Shown here: positions 1-9,736 of the stretch, one piece after another
Layout of the letters: every line of letters starts with the position of its first letter
How positions within the stretch are numbered: position 1 is the stretch's first letter
Assembly: GCA_027451915.1 (NCBI GenBank)
Contig: DAIDHU010000268.1
Coordinates: 1 to 13,727, forward strand
From: Thiomonas sp.
GTDB lineage: Bacteria > Pseudomonadota > Gammaproteobacteria > Burkholderiales > Burkholderiaceae_C
DNA length: 13,727 nucleotides
Direction of reading: 5' to 3'
Program-made: the position numbers and the translations under genes
Notes under the pieces: generated by a model
The model's database searches: none
Seen by the model: the letters and a program-made list of their open reading frames with translations, nothing else
Told to the model about the DNA's origin: nothing

Positions 1-1377
1 CCCTTCCTGGTGGTGGCCGACGCCTTCCACAGCGAGATGACGGCCTTCGCCGACCTCGTGCTGCCCGACACCACCTACCTGGAACGGCACGACGCGATGT
101 CCATGCTGGACCGCCCGATCTCCGAGTACGACGGCGCGATGGATTCGGTGCGCGTGCCCGTGGTGGCGCCGCTGGGCGAGTGCAAGCCCTTCCAGGAGGT
201 GCTGATCGAGCTGGCCTCGCGCCTGCGCCTGCCGTCCTTCACGCAGGCCGACGGAAGCCGCAAGTACGCCGGCTACCCCGAGTTCATCGTCGGCTACGAG
301 ACGGCGCCCGGCTCGGGCATCGGCTTTCTCAGCGGCTGGCGCGGCGCCGACGGGTCCCGTTCCCTCAAGGGCGAGCCCAATCCCCGCCAGTGGGAGCAAT
401 ACGCGAACCACGACTGCGTGCACCTGACCCACCTGCCGAAGGCGATGCGCTACATGCGCGGCGTGAACCGCGAGTATCTGCGCTACGCCCGCGAACAGGG
501 CTGGCGCAAGCTGGACCTGCCGGCGGTGATCGCCATCTACAGCGACATCCTGCAGTCCTTCCGGCTGGCCGCCCGCGGCGAAGGCGAGGGTCGCCACCCG
601 CCGCCGCACCTGCGCGACAGGGTGTTCGAGCATTTCGATCCGCTGCCGCGCTGGAGCCCGCCGCTGGAACAGCGGATCGTGGACCTGGAAGCCTTCCCGC
701 TGGCCGCGGTGACCCAGCGCCCGATGGCCATGTACCACGCCTGGGACTCGCAGAACGCCTGGCTGCGCCAGATCCACGGCCACAACCGCCTGCACCTGCA
801 CCCGTCCACGGCGCGCGCCGCCGGCATCGAGGACGGCGCCTGGATGTGGGTGGAGTCGCCCTGGGGCAAGGTGCGCTGCCTGGCGCAATACTCCGAGGCG
901 GTCGAGCCGGGCACGGTGTGGACCTGGAATGCCATCGGCAAGGCCGGGGGCCTGTGGGGCCTGGAGCCGGGGGCCGACGAGTCGCGTCGCGGCTTCCTGC
1001 TCAACCATGTGATCACCGATGAATTGCCGGGAGGCCACGGCCCGCTGTCGAACAGCGATCCGGTGACCGGACAGGCCGGCTGGTACGACCTGAGGGTGCG
1101 CATCCATCCCGCGCATGCCGGCGAAACCAGCGCCGACGCCGACCCCGCCCGCTATGCCAGCGTGCACGGCGAGGCGCTGCGCCCGGCGCACCAGGACCTG
1201 CAGCCGCTGGCGGCCCAGAGAACCTGGCCCTCGCACGAGGCGCCGCCCGCGGCCCCGGGGCAGTTGCGCGCGGCGGGCACGGCGCGGCGCATCCTGCAGT
1301 ACATGGCCGGCGCCGGCAAGCGCCCGCAGGCCGCCGGCGAGGCCGGCGCCGAACTCCGGGAAAGGACCCAGCCATGA
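1..1377 (+). CDS. soeA: Molybdopterin oxidoreductase catalytic subunit, SoeA-like (5' end missing)
   Basis: This is the last 458 codons of a DMSO-reductase-family molybdoenzyme; the frame is open to the left edge, so the N-terminal Fe-S domain lies outside. What is visible begins in the molybdopterin-binding part (VVADAFHSEMTAFADLVLPD, then TTYLERHD). It continues into the C-terminal dinucleotide-binding domain (WDSQNAWLRQIHGHNRL, GIEDGAWMWVESPWGKVRC, WTWNAIGKA, SNSDPVTGQAGWYD). These stretches resemble SoeA, the catalytic subunit of cytoplasmic sulfite:quinone oxidoreductase, which oxidises sulfite to sulfate. An Ala/Pro-rich tail of about 90 residues follows the last conserved block. The stop overlaps the start of the Fe-S subunit gene (ATGA), so the two are translationally coupled. 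Polysulfide, thiosulfate, tetrathionate or DMSO reductase relatives are the alternatives. The family is certain; the sulfite substrate is inferred from resemblance and from the DmsC-type partner. Confidence 0.75.
   Translation, partial: PFLVVADAFHSEMTAFADLVLPDTTYLERHDAMSMLDRPISEYDGAMDSVRVPVVAPLGECKPFQEVLIELASRLRLPSFTQADGSRKYAGYPEFIVGYETAPGSGIGFLSGWRGADGSRSLKGEPNPRQWEQYANHDCVHLTHLPKAMRYMRGVNREYLRYAREQGWRKLDLPAVIAIYSDILQSFRLAARGEGEGRHPPPHLRDRVFEHFDPLPRWSPPLEQRIVDLEAFPLAAVTQRPMAMYHAWDSQNAWLRQIHGHNRLHLHPSTARAAGIEDGAWMWVESPWGKVRCLAQYSEAVEPGTVWTWNAIGKAGGLWGLEPGADESRRGFLLNHVITDELPGGHGPLSNSDPVTGQAGWYDLRVRIHPAHAGETSADADPARYASVHGEALRPAHQDLQPLAAQRTWPSHEAPPAAPGQLRAAGTARRILQYMAGAGKRPQAAGEAGAELRERTQP
1361..1366 (+). 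promoter_or_regulatory. Ribosome binding site of the Fe-S subunit gene
   Basis: AAAGGA lies inside the end of the catalytic-subunit gene, 7 nt before the ATG at 1374. It supports that start, which overlaps the upstream stop by 4 bp. Confidence 0.6.
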
Positions 1378-2177
1378 CCCAGCTCGCATTGGTCATCGAC
1401 CTGGATGTGTGCGTGGGCTGCCACGCCTGCGTCACCTCCTGCAAACAATGGAATACCTCGGGGGCGGCCGGTCCGCTGAGCGACGTGGACCCCTTCGGCC
1501 CCGACACCTCGGGGGTGTTCTTCAACCGCGTGCAGACCTTCGAGGTGGGAGCCTTCCCGGCCACCGAGGTGGTGCATTTCCCCAAGAGCTGCCTGCACTG
1601 CAAGGACGCGCCCTGCGTGCCGGTATGCCCCACCGGAGCCTCCTACAAGCGCGCCGAGGACGGCATCGTGCTGGTCGACACGGACAAGTGCATCGGCTGC
1701 AAGTACTGCTCCTGGGCCTGCCCCTACGGCGCGCGTGAATTCGACGAGCCCCGCGGCGTGATGACCAAGTGCACCCTGTGCGTGGACCGCGTGCACGACA
1801 GCTCGATTCCCGAAAGCCGGCGCAAGCCGGCCGGCGTGAACGCCTGCCCGACCAACGCACGCCTGTTCGGCGACGTGGACGACCCGCAGTCCGAGGTCTC
1901 GCGCGCCATCGCCGAGCGCGGCGGCTTCGCGCCCATGCCCGAGCTGGGCACGCGACCGGCCAACCACTACCTGCCGCGCCGCAGCATGCGCGAGGCCACG
2001 CCCGAGGCGCAGACCGCGCAGCAGGCGACCCGGACAGCGGCCCCGGCGCAGAGCGCGCCGCGCACAGCCGGGGTGCTCGACTGGCTGGGCGCGCTGATCG
2101 GCCTGGCCGGCGATGCCGCGCGACCGGCCACCGCTCCGACCCACGCCATCCGCGACGCCGCGCCGGCGCGGCGCTGA
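1374..2177 (+). CDS. soeB: Four-cluster Fe-S electron-transfer subunit, SoeB/DmsB-like
   Basis: A 267-residue ferredoxin-like subunit that would carry electrons from the molybdenum subunit to the membrane anchor. Four cysteine groups are visible: Cys13/16/19/23, Cys73/76/81/85, Cys106/109/112/116 and Cys133/136/158. The fourth group normally has a further cysteine just before the final C-P pair (KPxCVxxCP in DmsB-type proteins). Here that residue is Gly154 (codon GGC at 1833-1835), so one cluster has only three cysteine ligands in sight. There is no signal peptide: the protein runs directly into the first cluster motif, which agrees with a cytoplasmic enzyme like Soe. Conserved sequence ends near YLPRR (about residue 204). 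A tail of about 65 residues rich in Ala, Thr, Gln and Pro follows, with a hydrophobic patch (GVLDWLGALIGLAG). It is coupled to the gene before it by ATGA overlap. Confidence 0.85.
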   Translation: MTQLALVIDLDVCVGCHACVTSCKQWNTSGAAGPLSDVDPFGPDTSGVFFNRVQTFEVGAFPATEVVHFPKSCLHCKDAPCVPVCPTGASYKRAEDGIVLVDTDKCIGCKYCSWACPYGAREFDEPRGVMTKCTLCVDRVHDSSIPESRRKPAGVNACPTNARLFGDVDDPQSEVSRAIAERGGFAPMPELGTRPANHYLPRRSMREATPEAQTAQQATRTAAPAQSAPRTAGVLDWLGALIGLAGDAARPATAPTHAIRDAAPARR

Positions 2178-2202
2178 ACCCTTCCTCGACGAGAACATCG
2201 CC

Positions 2203-3129
2203 ATGCGTCCTGCCTGGTCCGTGATCTGGTTCACCACCCTGCTCGGCTGTGCCCAGGGGCTGGTGGTCGCGCTGGCCCTGGCCGGCCTGCTCCCCGGCGG
2301 CGCCGCCGCCTCGGTGCTGCGCGACGGTCTGCTGCTCGCCTTCGCGCTGGGCGCGGTGGCCCTGGGCTGTTCCTTCGCGCACCTGGGCCAGCCGCTGCGC
2401 GCCTGGCGCGCCGCGGCCATGTGGCGTACGTCCTGGCTGTCGCGCGAGGTCATCGCGGTGCCGGCCTTCCTGGCGCTGAGCCTGGCCTCGGCCCTGCTCC
2501 TCGACCGCCAGGGCAGCTGGCCGGGCTGGCTGCGTGCACTGACCCTGCTGGCGGCCCTGCTGCTTTGGCTGTGCACGGGCAAGGTGTACGCGGCCATCGC
2601 CTTCATCCGCGAATGGGCCACGCCGCTGACCCCGCTGAATTTCGCCCTCATGGGCCTGGCCAGCGGACACCTGCTGGGCGCTGCCTGGCTGGCCCTGCAC
2701 CATGCCCCGGCGGCCGCCTGGCTGCAGCGCCTGGCGCTGTTGTGGTCGCTGCTGGCCTGGATGGCACGCGCGGGCGCGCTGGCCCGGCTGCGGCGCCTGC
2801 GCCGCGCGGGCAGCACCCAGGGCGCCATCGGCGCCGGCTCTCGTGCGGTGCGCCAGGTCTCGCGCGGGTTCACGGCCGGCAGCTTCAACCTGGAGGAATT
2901 CGGCCTGCGGGCCAGCGCCGTTGTGCTGCGCCGACTGCGCAGCCTGTACATGCTCGGCGGATTCGCGCTGCCCACCCTGGTGCTGGGGGCTATCGCCTGG
3001 TCCCAGCCGCGAGCCCCCTGGCTGCTTGGCTTGTTGATCGTGCAATTCCTGGCATTGCTCGCGGAGCGCTGGGACTTCTTCGCCCAGGTCGATCATCCGC
3101 AAAACCACTACTACGCCGCCGCGCACTAG
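2203..3129 (+). CDS. soeC: DmsC-family membrane anchor subunit, SoeC-like
   Basis: A 308-residue polytopic membrane protein that would anchor the oxidoreductase and pass electrons to the quinone pool. About eight hydrophobic segments can be seen, near residues 5-30, 41-62, 80-100, 108-133, 145-165, 170-190, 244-267 and 273-290. A basic loop rich in Arg lies around 195-245. The ending AERWDFFAQVDHPQNHYYAA is typical of DmsC-type anchors. I place the start at ATG 2203, because the residue after it begins the first membrane helix (MRPAWSVIWFTTLLGC). The same frame is open further upstream, but that would overlap the Fe-S gene and adds only Arg/Pro-rich sequence. It sits 25 bp after the Fe-S gene, completing an A-B-C operon. 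The DmsC family is clear; partnership with a sulfite enzyme is inferred. Confidence 0.8.
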   Translation: MRPAWSVIWFTTLLGCAQGLVVALALAGLLPGGAAASVLRDGLLLAFALGAVALGCSFAHLGQPLRAWRAAAMWRTSWLSREVIAVPAFLALSLASALLLDRQGSWPGWLRALTLLAALLLWLCTGKVYAAIAFIREWATPLTPLNFALMGLASGHLLGAAWLALHHAPAAAWLQRLALLWSLLAWMARAGALARLRRLRRAGSTQGAIGAGSRAVRQVSRGFTAGSFNLEEFGLRASAVVLRRLRSLYMLGGFALPTLVLGAIAWSQPRAPWLLGLLIVQFLALLAERWDFFAQVDHPQNHYYAAAH

Positions 3130-3145
3130 CCTGGACAATGGCAGC

Positions 3146-3742
3146 ATGATCCAGGGTATCGTGCTGGCCGCCGGGCGATCGCGCCGCTTCGGTACCGACA
3201 AGCGACGCGCGCGACTCGACGGCCAGCCCATGCTGCTGCGCACGGTACAGCGCTGGCTGGAGGCGCGCGATCCGGTGCTGGGCGACTTGCTGGTGGTGCT
3301 GCGCGAGGCCGACGAGCAGGAACGGGAACTGGCCGCGCAGTTGCTCGAGCTCGGCGTGCCGAGCACCTTCTGCGCCGACTCCGGCCTGGGCATGGCGCAC
3401 TCGCTGGCCTGGGGCGTGATGCAGACCCCGCGCGCCGACGGCTGGCTGATCGGCCTGGGCGACATGCCTTCGGTGCAGGCGGCGAGCATCCTCGCGGTGG
3501 CGCATGCGCTGCGCCCCGGCAACATCGTGCTGCCCACGCATGGAGGCCTGCGCGGGCATCCGGTCGGATTCGGAAGCGACTTCGCGCAGGACCTGCTGGC
3601 CCTGCGAGGCGACTGCGGCGCGCGCAGCGTGCTGCAGGCCCACCGCCACGCCCTGCAATGGCTGGAACTCGAGGACCCCGGGCTGCTGCTGGACGTGGAC
3701 GAGCCGTCGCATCTGGCGCTGGCGGCGCGCCAGAAGACCTGA
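3146..3742 (+). CDS. mocA: MocA-like molybdenum cofactor nucleotidyltransferase
   Basis: A 198-residue NTP-transferase-fold protein (MobA/MocA superfamily). The nucleotide-binding loop LAAGRSRRFGTDKR spans residues 7-20, the metal-binding GDMP 105-108, GHPVGF 137-142 and GDCGAR 155-160. The LAAG start of the loop, and GHPVGF followed by GDxGAR, match MocA, which adds CMP to molybdopterin to make the cytosine-dinucleotide cofactor of xanthine-oxidase-type enzymes. MobA, the GMP-adding enzyme, usually has LAGG with a GG-x-DK pattern. It starts 16 bp after the membrane anchor gene on the same strand, so it is probably cotranscribed with it. Its likely client is the CoxL enzyme encoded convergently next door rather than the Soe enzyme, whose family uses the guanine form. 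Nucleotide specificity cannot be proven from the sequence. Confidence 0.75.
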   Translation: MIQGIVLAAGRSRRFGTDKRRARLDGQPMLLRTVQRWLEARDPVLGDLLVVLREADEQERELAAQLLELGVPSTFCADSGLGMAHSLAWGVMQTPRADGWLIGLGDMPSVQAASILAVAHALRPGNIVLPTHGGLRGHPVGFGSDFAQDLLALRGDCGARSVLQAHRHALQWLELEDPGLLLDVDEPSHLALAARQKT

Positions 3743-3750
3743 GGCCCACG

Positions 3751-3770
3751 CGCGAGGCCCCCGCCCCGCG
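3751..3770. terminator. Possible weak bidirectional terminator hairpin
   Basis: In the 45-bp gap between the convergent mocA-like and coxE genes, CGCGAGGC and GCCCCGCG can pair with one A-C mismatch around a CCCC loop. A second perfect short stem, GCCCTC-AGC-GAGGGC (3784-3798), overlaps the coxE stop codon. Neither is followed by a T-run, so intrinsic termination is uncertain. Confidence 0.25.
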
Positions 3771-3787
3771 AGCATCGCCGGGAGCCC

Positions 3788-4969
3788 TCAGCGAGGGCCC
3801 AGCAGGCGAGCCAGGCTGGCGGCCAGCTGCTCCAGGCTGACCAGGTTGTGCACCGCGAGCATCGCGTCGCTGGCCGCGTGCAGCGCGGCGGCTCCGCGCG
3901 CGCTGGGCTGGTAGGCATCGAAACGCAGCAGCGGATTGAGCCACAGCAGGCGGCGGCTGCGCCGGCGCAGCCATTGCAGTTCGTCGCGCAGGCATTGCGG
4001 CTCGCCGGTGTCCAGGCCGTCGCTGATCAGCAGCACCAGGGTGCGCCTGCCGACCAGGCGCCGCCCATGCCGGCGGCGCAACTCGCCCAGGCAATCGCCC
4101 AGCCGCGTGCCGCCTGCGAAGTCGGCCACCGCGGCGCCGGCGGCGGCCAGCATGTCGTCGCCGTCGGGCAGCGCGAAGGCCGGGGTCAGATCGGTCAGGC
4201 TGGTGCCCACGGCGAACACGTCGCGCCGGCGCAAGCCACGCGTGGCGGCGTGCAGGAAGGCCAGCAACAGGCGCGCATAGCGCTCCATGGAACCCGATAC
4301 GTCCACCAGCAGCAACAGCGGTGGAGCCTCCTTGCGCCGGCGCAGCCGGGGCAGCCAGGCGCATTCCCCGCCACAGCGCCCGGCCTCGCGCAGCAGCCGG
4401 GGCCAATCGGCCCTGGCGCCGCGCAGCCCGCGGCGCAGCCGGCGCGCCGGAAGCTGGGGCAGGGGCAGGGGCACTTCGCGCGCCAGGCGCTCGAGCAACA
4501 GGTACTCCTGCGCGCCCAGGGCGTTGAAATCGGCATGGCGCAGCCGGCTTCGGTCGCTGGCGCTCATGCAGGCGTCGAGCTCCAGCGCCTGCTCGGGCGG
4601 CGCCAGGCTGCCCTTGGCGGCGCGCGGCGCGGCCAGGGCCTCGCGTACCCGCGGGCGCTGGCGCGGGGGGTCCGCGCGGCCCTCGGCGCTGGGCAGCATC
4701 TGCGCCAGCAACTTGGAGGCGACCTCGGGGTCGCGGAAAAAGGCGTCGAACAACTCGCGGAACACCGCGCGGTCGCGCTCGCGCCCCACCAGCACGGACT
4801 CCAGCGCGGCGCCCAGGTCGTCGCGGCGGCCCAACCCGACTTGCTGCACGGCCTGCGCGGCCAGCGCCATGCGCGAGGCGTCCACCGGCAGCCCGGCGCG
4901 GCGCAGGGTGCGCGCGAAGGCGGCCAGGTTGCCCAGCAGCTTGCCCTGGCGCGCGTCGCCCAGCAGCAT
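3788..4969 (-). CDS. coxE: CoxE-like von Willebrand factor A domain protein
   Basis: A 393-residue protein of the CoxE/vWA family. The metal-ion-dependent adhesion motif D-x-S-x-S is at residues 223-227 (VDVSGSMERY). The companion stretches FAVGTSLTDLTP and LVLLISDGLDTG follow, carrying the expected Thr and Asp. The N-terminal half is helical and Arg/Ala-rich. CoxE works with the MoxR-type ATPase CoxD; in Oligotropha the pair is implicated in building the copper-sulfur part of the CO dehydrogenase active site. The ATG start at 4969 lies 9 bp after the coxD stop, so the genes are coupled as the last two of the operon. Because the neighbouring CoxL is form II and lacks the copper-binding cysteine, the job of this protein here must be a more general maturation step. 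Family assignment is firm; the exact role is not. Confidence 0.82.
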   Translation of the reverse strand: MLLGDARQGKLLGNLAAFARTLRRAGLPVDASRMALAAQAVQQVGLGRRDDLGAALESVLVGRERDRAVFRELFDAFFRDPEVASKLLAQMLPSAEGRADPPRQRPRVREALAAPRAAKGSLAPPEQALELDACMSASDRSRLRHADFNALGAQEYLLLERLAREVPLPLPQLPARRLRRGLRGARADWPRLLREAGRCGGECAWLPRLRRRKEAPPLLLLVDVSGSMERYARLLLAFLHAATRGLRRRDVFAVGTSLTDLTPAFALPDGDDMLAAAGAAVADFAGGTRLGDCLGELRRRHGRRLVGRRTLVLLISDGLDTGEPQCLRDELQWLRRRSRRLLWLNPLLRFDAYQPSARGAAALHAASDAMLAVHNLVSLEQLAASLARLLGPR

Positions 4970-4978
4970 GGCGCAGGG

Positions 4979-5878
<900 letters not shown>

Positions 5879-6673
5879 TCAGCTCCCCAGTGCCTTGGCC
5901 ACCGCGCGCTGCGCCATCACGCCGATCAGGTTGGCGCGGTACTCGGCGGTGGCGTGCAGGTCGGTGGCCAGCTCGGAGGCGTCGATGCGCACGCCGGCGG
6001 CCGCCTGCGGCGTGAAACTGGCGCCAAGCGCCTGCTCCAGGCCCGCATGCCGGAACACCCCGTTGCCACCTCCGGTCACCGCCACGCGCACGCCGTCGTC
6101 GCGCTGCGCGACGAACACGCCGATCAGCGCGAAACGCGAGGCGGGCTGGCGGAACTTCATGTACGCGGCCCGGCGCGGGATGGGAAAGTCGATGGCGGTG
6201 ATCAGCTCGCCGTCCTGCAGCGCCGTGGTGAACAGGCCGAGGAAAAAGTCATCGGCCGCGATGGCGCGGCTGTTGGTGTGCACCGTGGCGCCCAGTCCCA
6301 GCACCGCTGCCGGATAGCAGGCGGCCGGGTCATCGTTGGCCACCGAGCCGCCCAGCGTGCCCATCGCGCGCACCTGGCGATCCCCGATGTGCGCGGCCAG
6401 ATCGGCCAGCGCCGGCAGGGCCTGGCGCACCTCGGCGCTGGCGGCCACGTCGGCGTGGCGGGTCATGGCGCCGATGCGCAGCGCGGCGCCCTGGCGCGAG
6501 ATGCCGGCGAGCTCGCGCACCCCGGACAGATCGACCAGGGCGTCGGGCTGGGCGATGCGCAGCTTCATCGCCGCCAGCAGGGTCTGCCCCCCGGCCAGCG
6601 GGCGCGCGCCGGCGGCGGCATGGCGTGCCGCATCGGCGACGCTGGTGGCTCGTTGCAGTTCGAAGGCGTACAT
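5879..6673 (-). CDS. coxM: FAD-binding medium subunit of CO dehydrogenase-family enzyme
   Basis: A 264-residue CoxM-type flavoprotein that takes electrons from the Fe-S subunit and passes them on to an acceptor. The two FAD-binding motifs of the family are present: AGGQTLL at residues 27-33 and TLGGSVANDDPAA at 106-118. The C-terminal domain follows (KFRQPASRFALIGVFVA, then VTGGG). I chose ATG at 6673 (MYAFELQRATSVADA) because it has a strong GAGGAG site at 6684-6689. The frame stays open further upstream, but that would run into coxL and adds unrelated sequence. The chosen length is close to the family norm. The gene lies 14 bp after coxL, with its ribosome site overlapping the coxL stop codon. 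It ends flush against coxD. Confidence 0.9.
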   Translation of the reverse strand: MYAFELQRATSVADAARHAAAGARPLAGGQTLLAAMKLRIAQPDALVDLSGVRELAGISRQGAALRIGAMTRHADVAASAEVRQALPALADLAAHIGDRQVRAMGTLGGSVANDDPAACYPAAVLGLGATVHTNSRAIAADDFFLGLFTTALQDGELITAIDFPIPRRAAYMKFRQPASRFALIGVFVAQRDDGVRVAVTGGGNGVFRHAGLEQALGASFTPQAAAGVRIDASELATDLHATAEYRANLIGVMAQRAVAKALGS

Positions 6674-6683
6674 GATGGCGTGG

Positions 6684-6687
6684 CTCC

Positions 6688-6689
<2 letters not shown>
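6684..6689 (-). promoter_or_regulatory. Ribosome binding site of coxM
   Basis: GAGGAG on the minus strand lies 10 nt upstream of the ATG at 6673 and overlaps the coxL TGA. It decides the coxM start against a longer frame that would intrude into coxL. Confidence 0.65.
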
Positions 6690-9072
<2,383 letters not shown>

Positions 9073-9078
9073 GTCGTG

Positions 9079-9084
9079 TCTCCT
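9079..9084 (-). promoter_or_regulatory. Ribosome binding site of coxL
   Basis: AGGAGA on the minus strand, 6 nt upstream of the ATG at 9072, supports the chosen coxL start. Confidence 0.6.
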
Positions 9085-9115
9085 GGGGAATGTGGCGGTC
9101 GCGGGATGCGCGGGA

Positions 9116-9586
9116 TCAGGACCCGGCCATGGCCTCGCGGCCCTTGAGCACGGCCTTCACGATGTTGTGGTACCCGGTGCAGCGGCACAGGTTGCCCTCG
9201 AGCAGTTCGCGCACCTCGGCCTCGCCGGCCCCGGGATGCTTGCGGCACAGGTCGATGGAACTCATCACCATGCCCGGGGTACAGAAGCCGCATTGCAGGC
9301 CGTGACATTCCTTGAACGCTGCCTGCATGGGATGCAGGGTGCCGTCGGGAGCGGCCAGGCCCTCGATGGTGGTGATCTCGGCCCCTTCGGCCTGGGCCGC
9401 CAGCAGGTTGCAGGACTTGACGGCCTTGCCGTCCATCAGCACGGTGCAGGCCCCGCATTGCGCGGTATCGCAACCCACGTGGGTTCCGGTCAGTCGCAGG
9501 TGCTCGCGCAGCGCCTGCACCAGCAGGGTGTTGGGGGCGACGTCGATCGACGCCTGGCGCCCATTGACGGTCAACGTGACTTGCAT
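9116..9586 (-). CDS. coxS: 2x[2Fe-2S] small subunit of CO dehydrogenase-family enzyme
   Basis: A 156-residue CoxS protein carrying two [2Fe-2S] clusters that connect the molybdenum site to FAD. The plant-ferredoxin-type cluster is held by Cys39, Cys44, Cys47 and Cys59 (VGCDTAQCGACT). The second, helical-domain cluster is held by Cys99, Cys102, Cys134 and Cys136 (QCGFCTPGM, then LCRCTGYH). All eight ligands are intact. I chose ATG at 9586 (MQVTLTVNGR) because GAGGAG lies 7 nt upstream at 9594-9599 and the product has the usual family length. A longer frame upstream reaches into the control region and reads as unrelated sequence. It is the first gene of the cox operon and is divergent from the GAF regulator. 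The order S-L-M is that of form II clusters; form I is M-S-L. Confidence 0.93.
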   Translation of the reverse strand: MQVTLTVNGRQASIDVAPNTLLVQALREHLRLTGTHVGCDTAQCGACTVLMDGKAVKSCNLLAAQAEGAEITTIEGLAAPDGTLHPMQAAFKECHGLQCGFCTPGMVMSSIDLCRKHPGAGEAEVRELLEGNLCRCTGYHNIVKAVLKGREAMAGS

Positions 9587-9593
9587 CGCGGGT

Positions 9594-9599
9594 CTCCTC
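9594..9599 (-). promoter_or_regulatory. Ribosome binding site of coxS
   Basis: GAGGAG on the minus strand, 7 nt upstream of the ATG at 9586. It fixes the coxS start against a longer open frame that runs through the divergent promoter region. Confidence 0.65.
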
Positions 9600-9610
9600 G
9601 TGACAGCGTG

Positions 9611-9639
9611 CGGACAAAGCGCCGGCACGCGGTTATGCT
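9611..9639 (+). promoter_or_regulatory. Candidate sigma-70 promoter of the GAF regulator
   Basis: CGGACA (-35, 4 of 6 consensus bases) and TATGCT (-10, 4 of 6) are separated by 17 bp. Transcription would begin near 9646, giving a leader of about 90 nt before the ATG at 9737. This is pattern matching only; matches of this quality also occur by chance. Confidence 0.3.
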
Positions 9640-9649
9640 GATCGGACCC

Positions 9650-9678
9650 ATTGTTGGAGTCCCACATGACCGCCTCAA
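9650..9678 (-). promoter_or_regulatory. Candidate sigma-70 promoter of the cox operon
   Basis: On the minus strand TTGAGG (9678-9673, 4 of 6 bases) and AACAAT (9655-9650, 4 of 6) are 17 bp apart. A start near 9643 would leave a leader of about 57 nt before coxS. It faces the candidate regulator promoter, so the two transcription starts would nearly coincide. No convincing sigma-54 (GG-N10-GC) element was seen here. Confidence 0.3.
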
Positions 9679-9705
9679 GTCAGGGATTTCAGGGAAAACA
9701 CCGAG

Positions 9706-9726
9706 TTCGAGCCTGGTCGCCTCGAA
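9706..9726. promoter_or_regulatory. Inverted repeat, candidate operator
   Basis: TTCGAG-N9-CTCGAA is a perfect 6-bp inverted repeat in the divergent region. Its right arm overlaps a second small palindrome, GAAATTTC (9724-9731). It lies about 73 bp upstream of the candidate coxS transcription start, a normal place for an activator site. It is also inside the leader of the regulator gene, where it could give autoregulation. Fis-type helix-turn-helix dimers bind inverted repeats of this kind, so the adjacent regulator is the natural candidate. The arms are short, so chance is possible. Confidence 0.35.
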
Positions 9727-9736
9727 ATTTCTCAAA

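Noticed and set aside
9587..9667. Longer coxS start at 9667
   Set aside because: The extra residues cross the divergent promoter region and are unlike CoxS; ATG 9586 has GAGGAG 7 nt upstream.
9635..9736. In-frame N-terminal extension of the regulator from ATG 9635
   Set aside because: Codon use is AT-richer at third positions than in every real gene here. It contains the candidate -10 element and inverted repeat and has no ribosome site, so it reads as control DNA.
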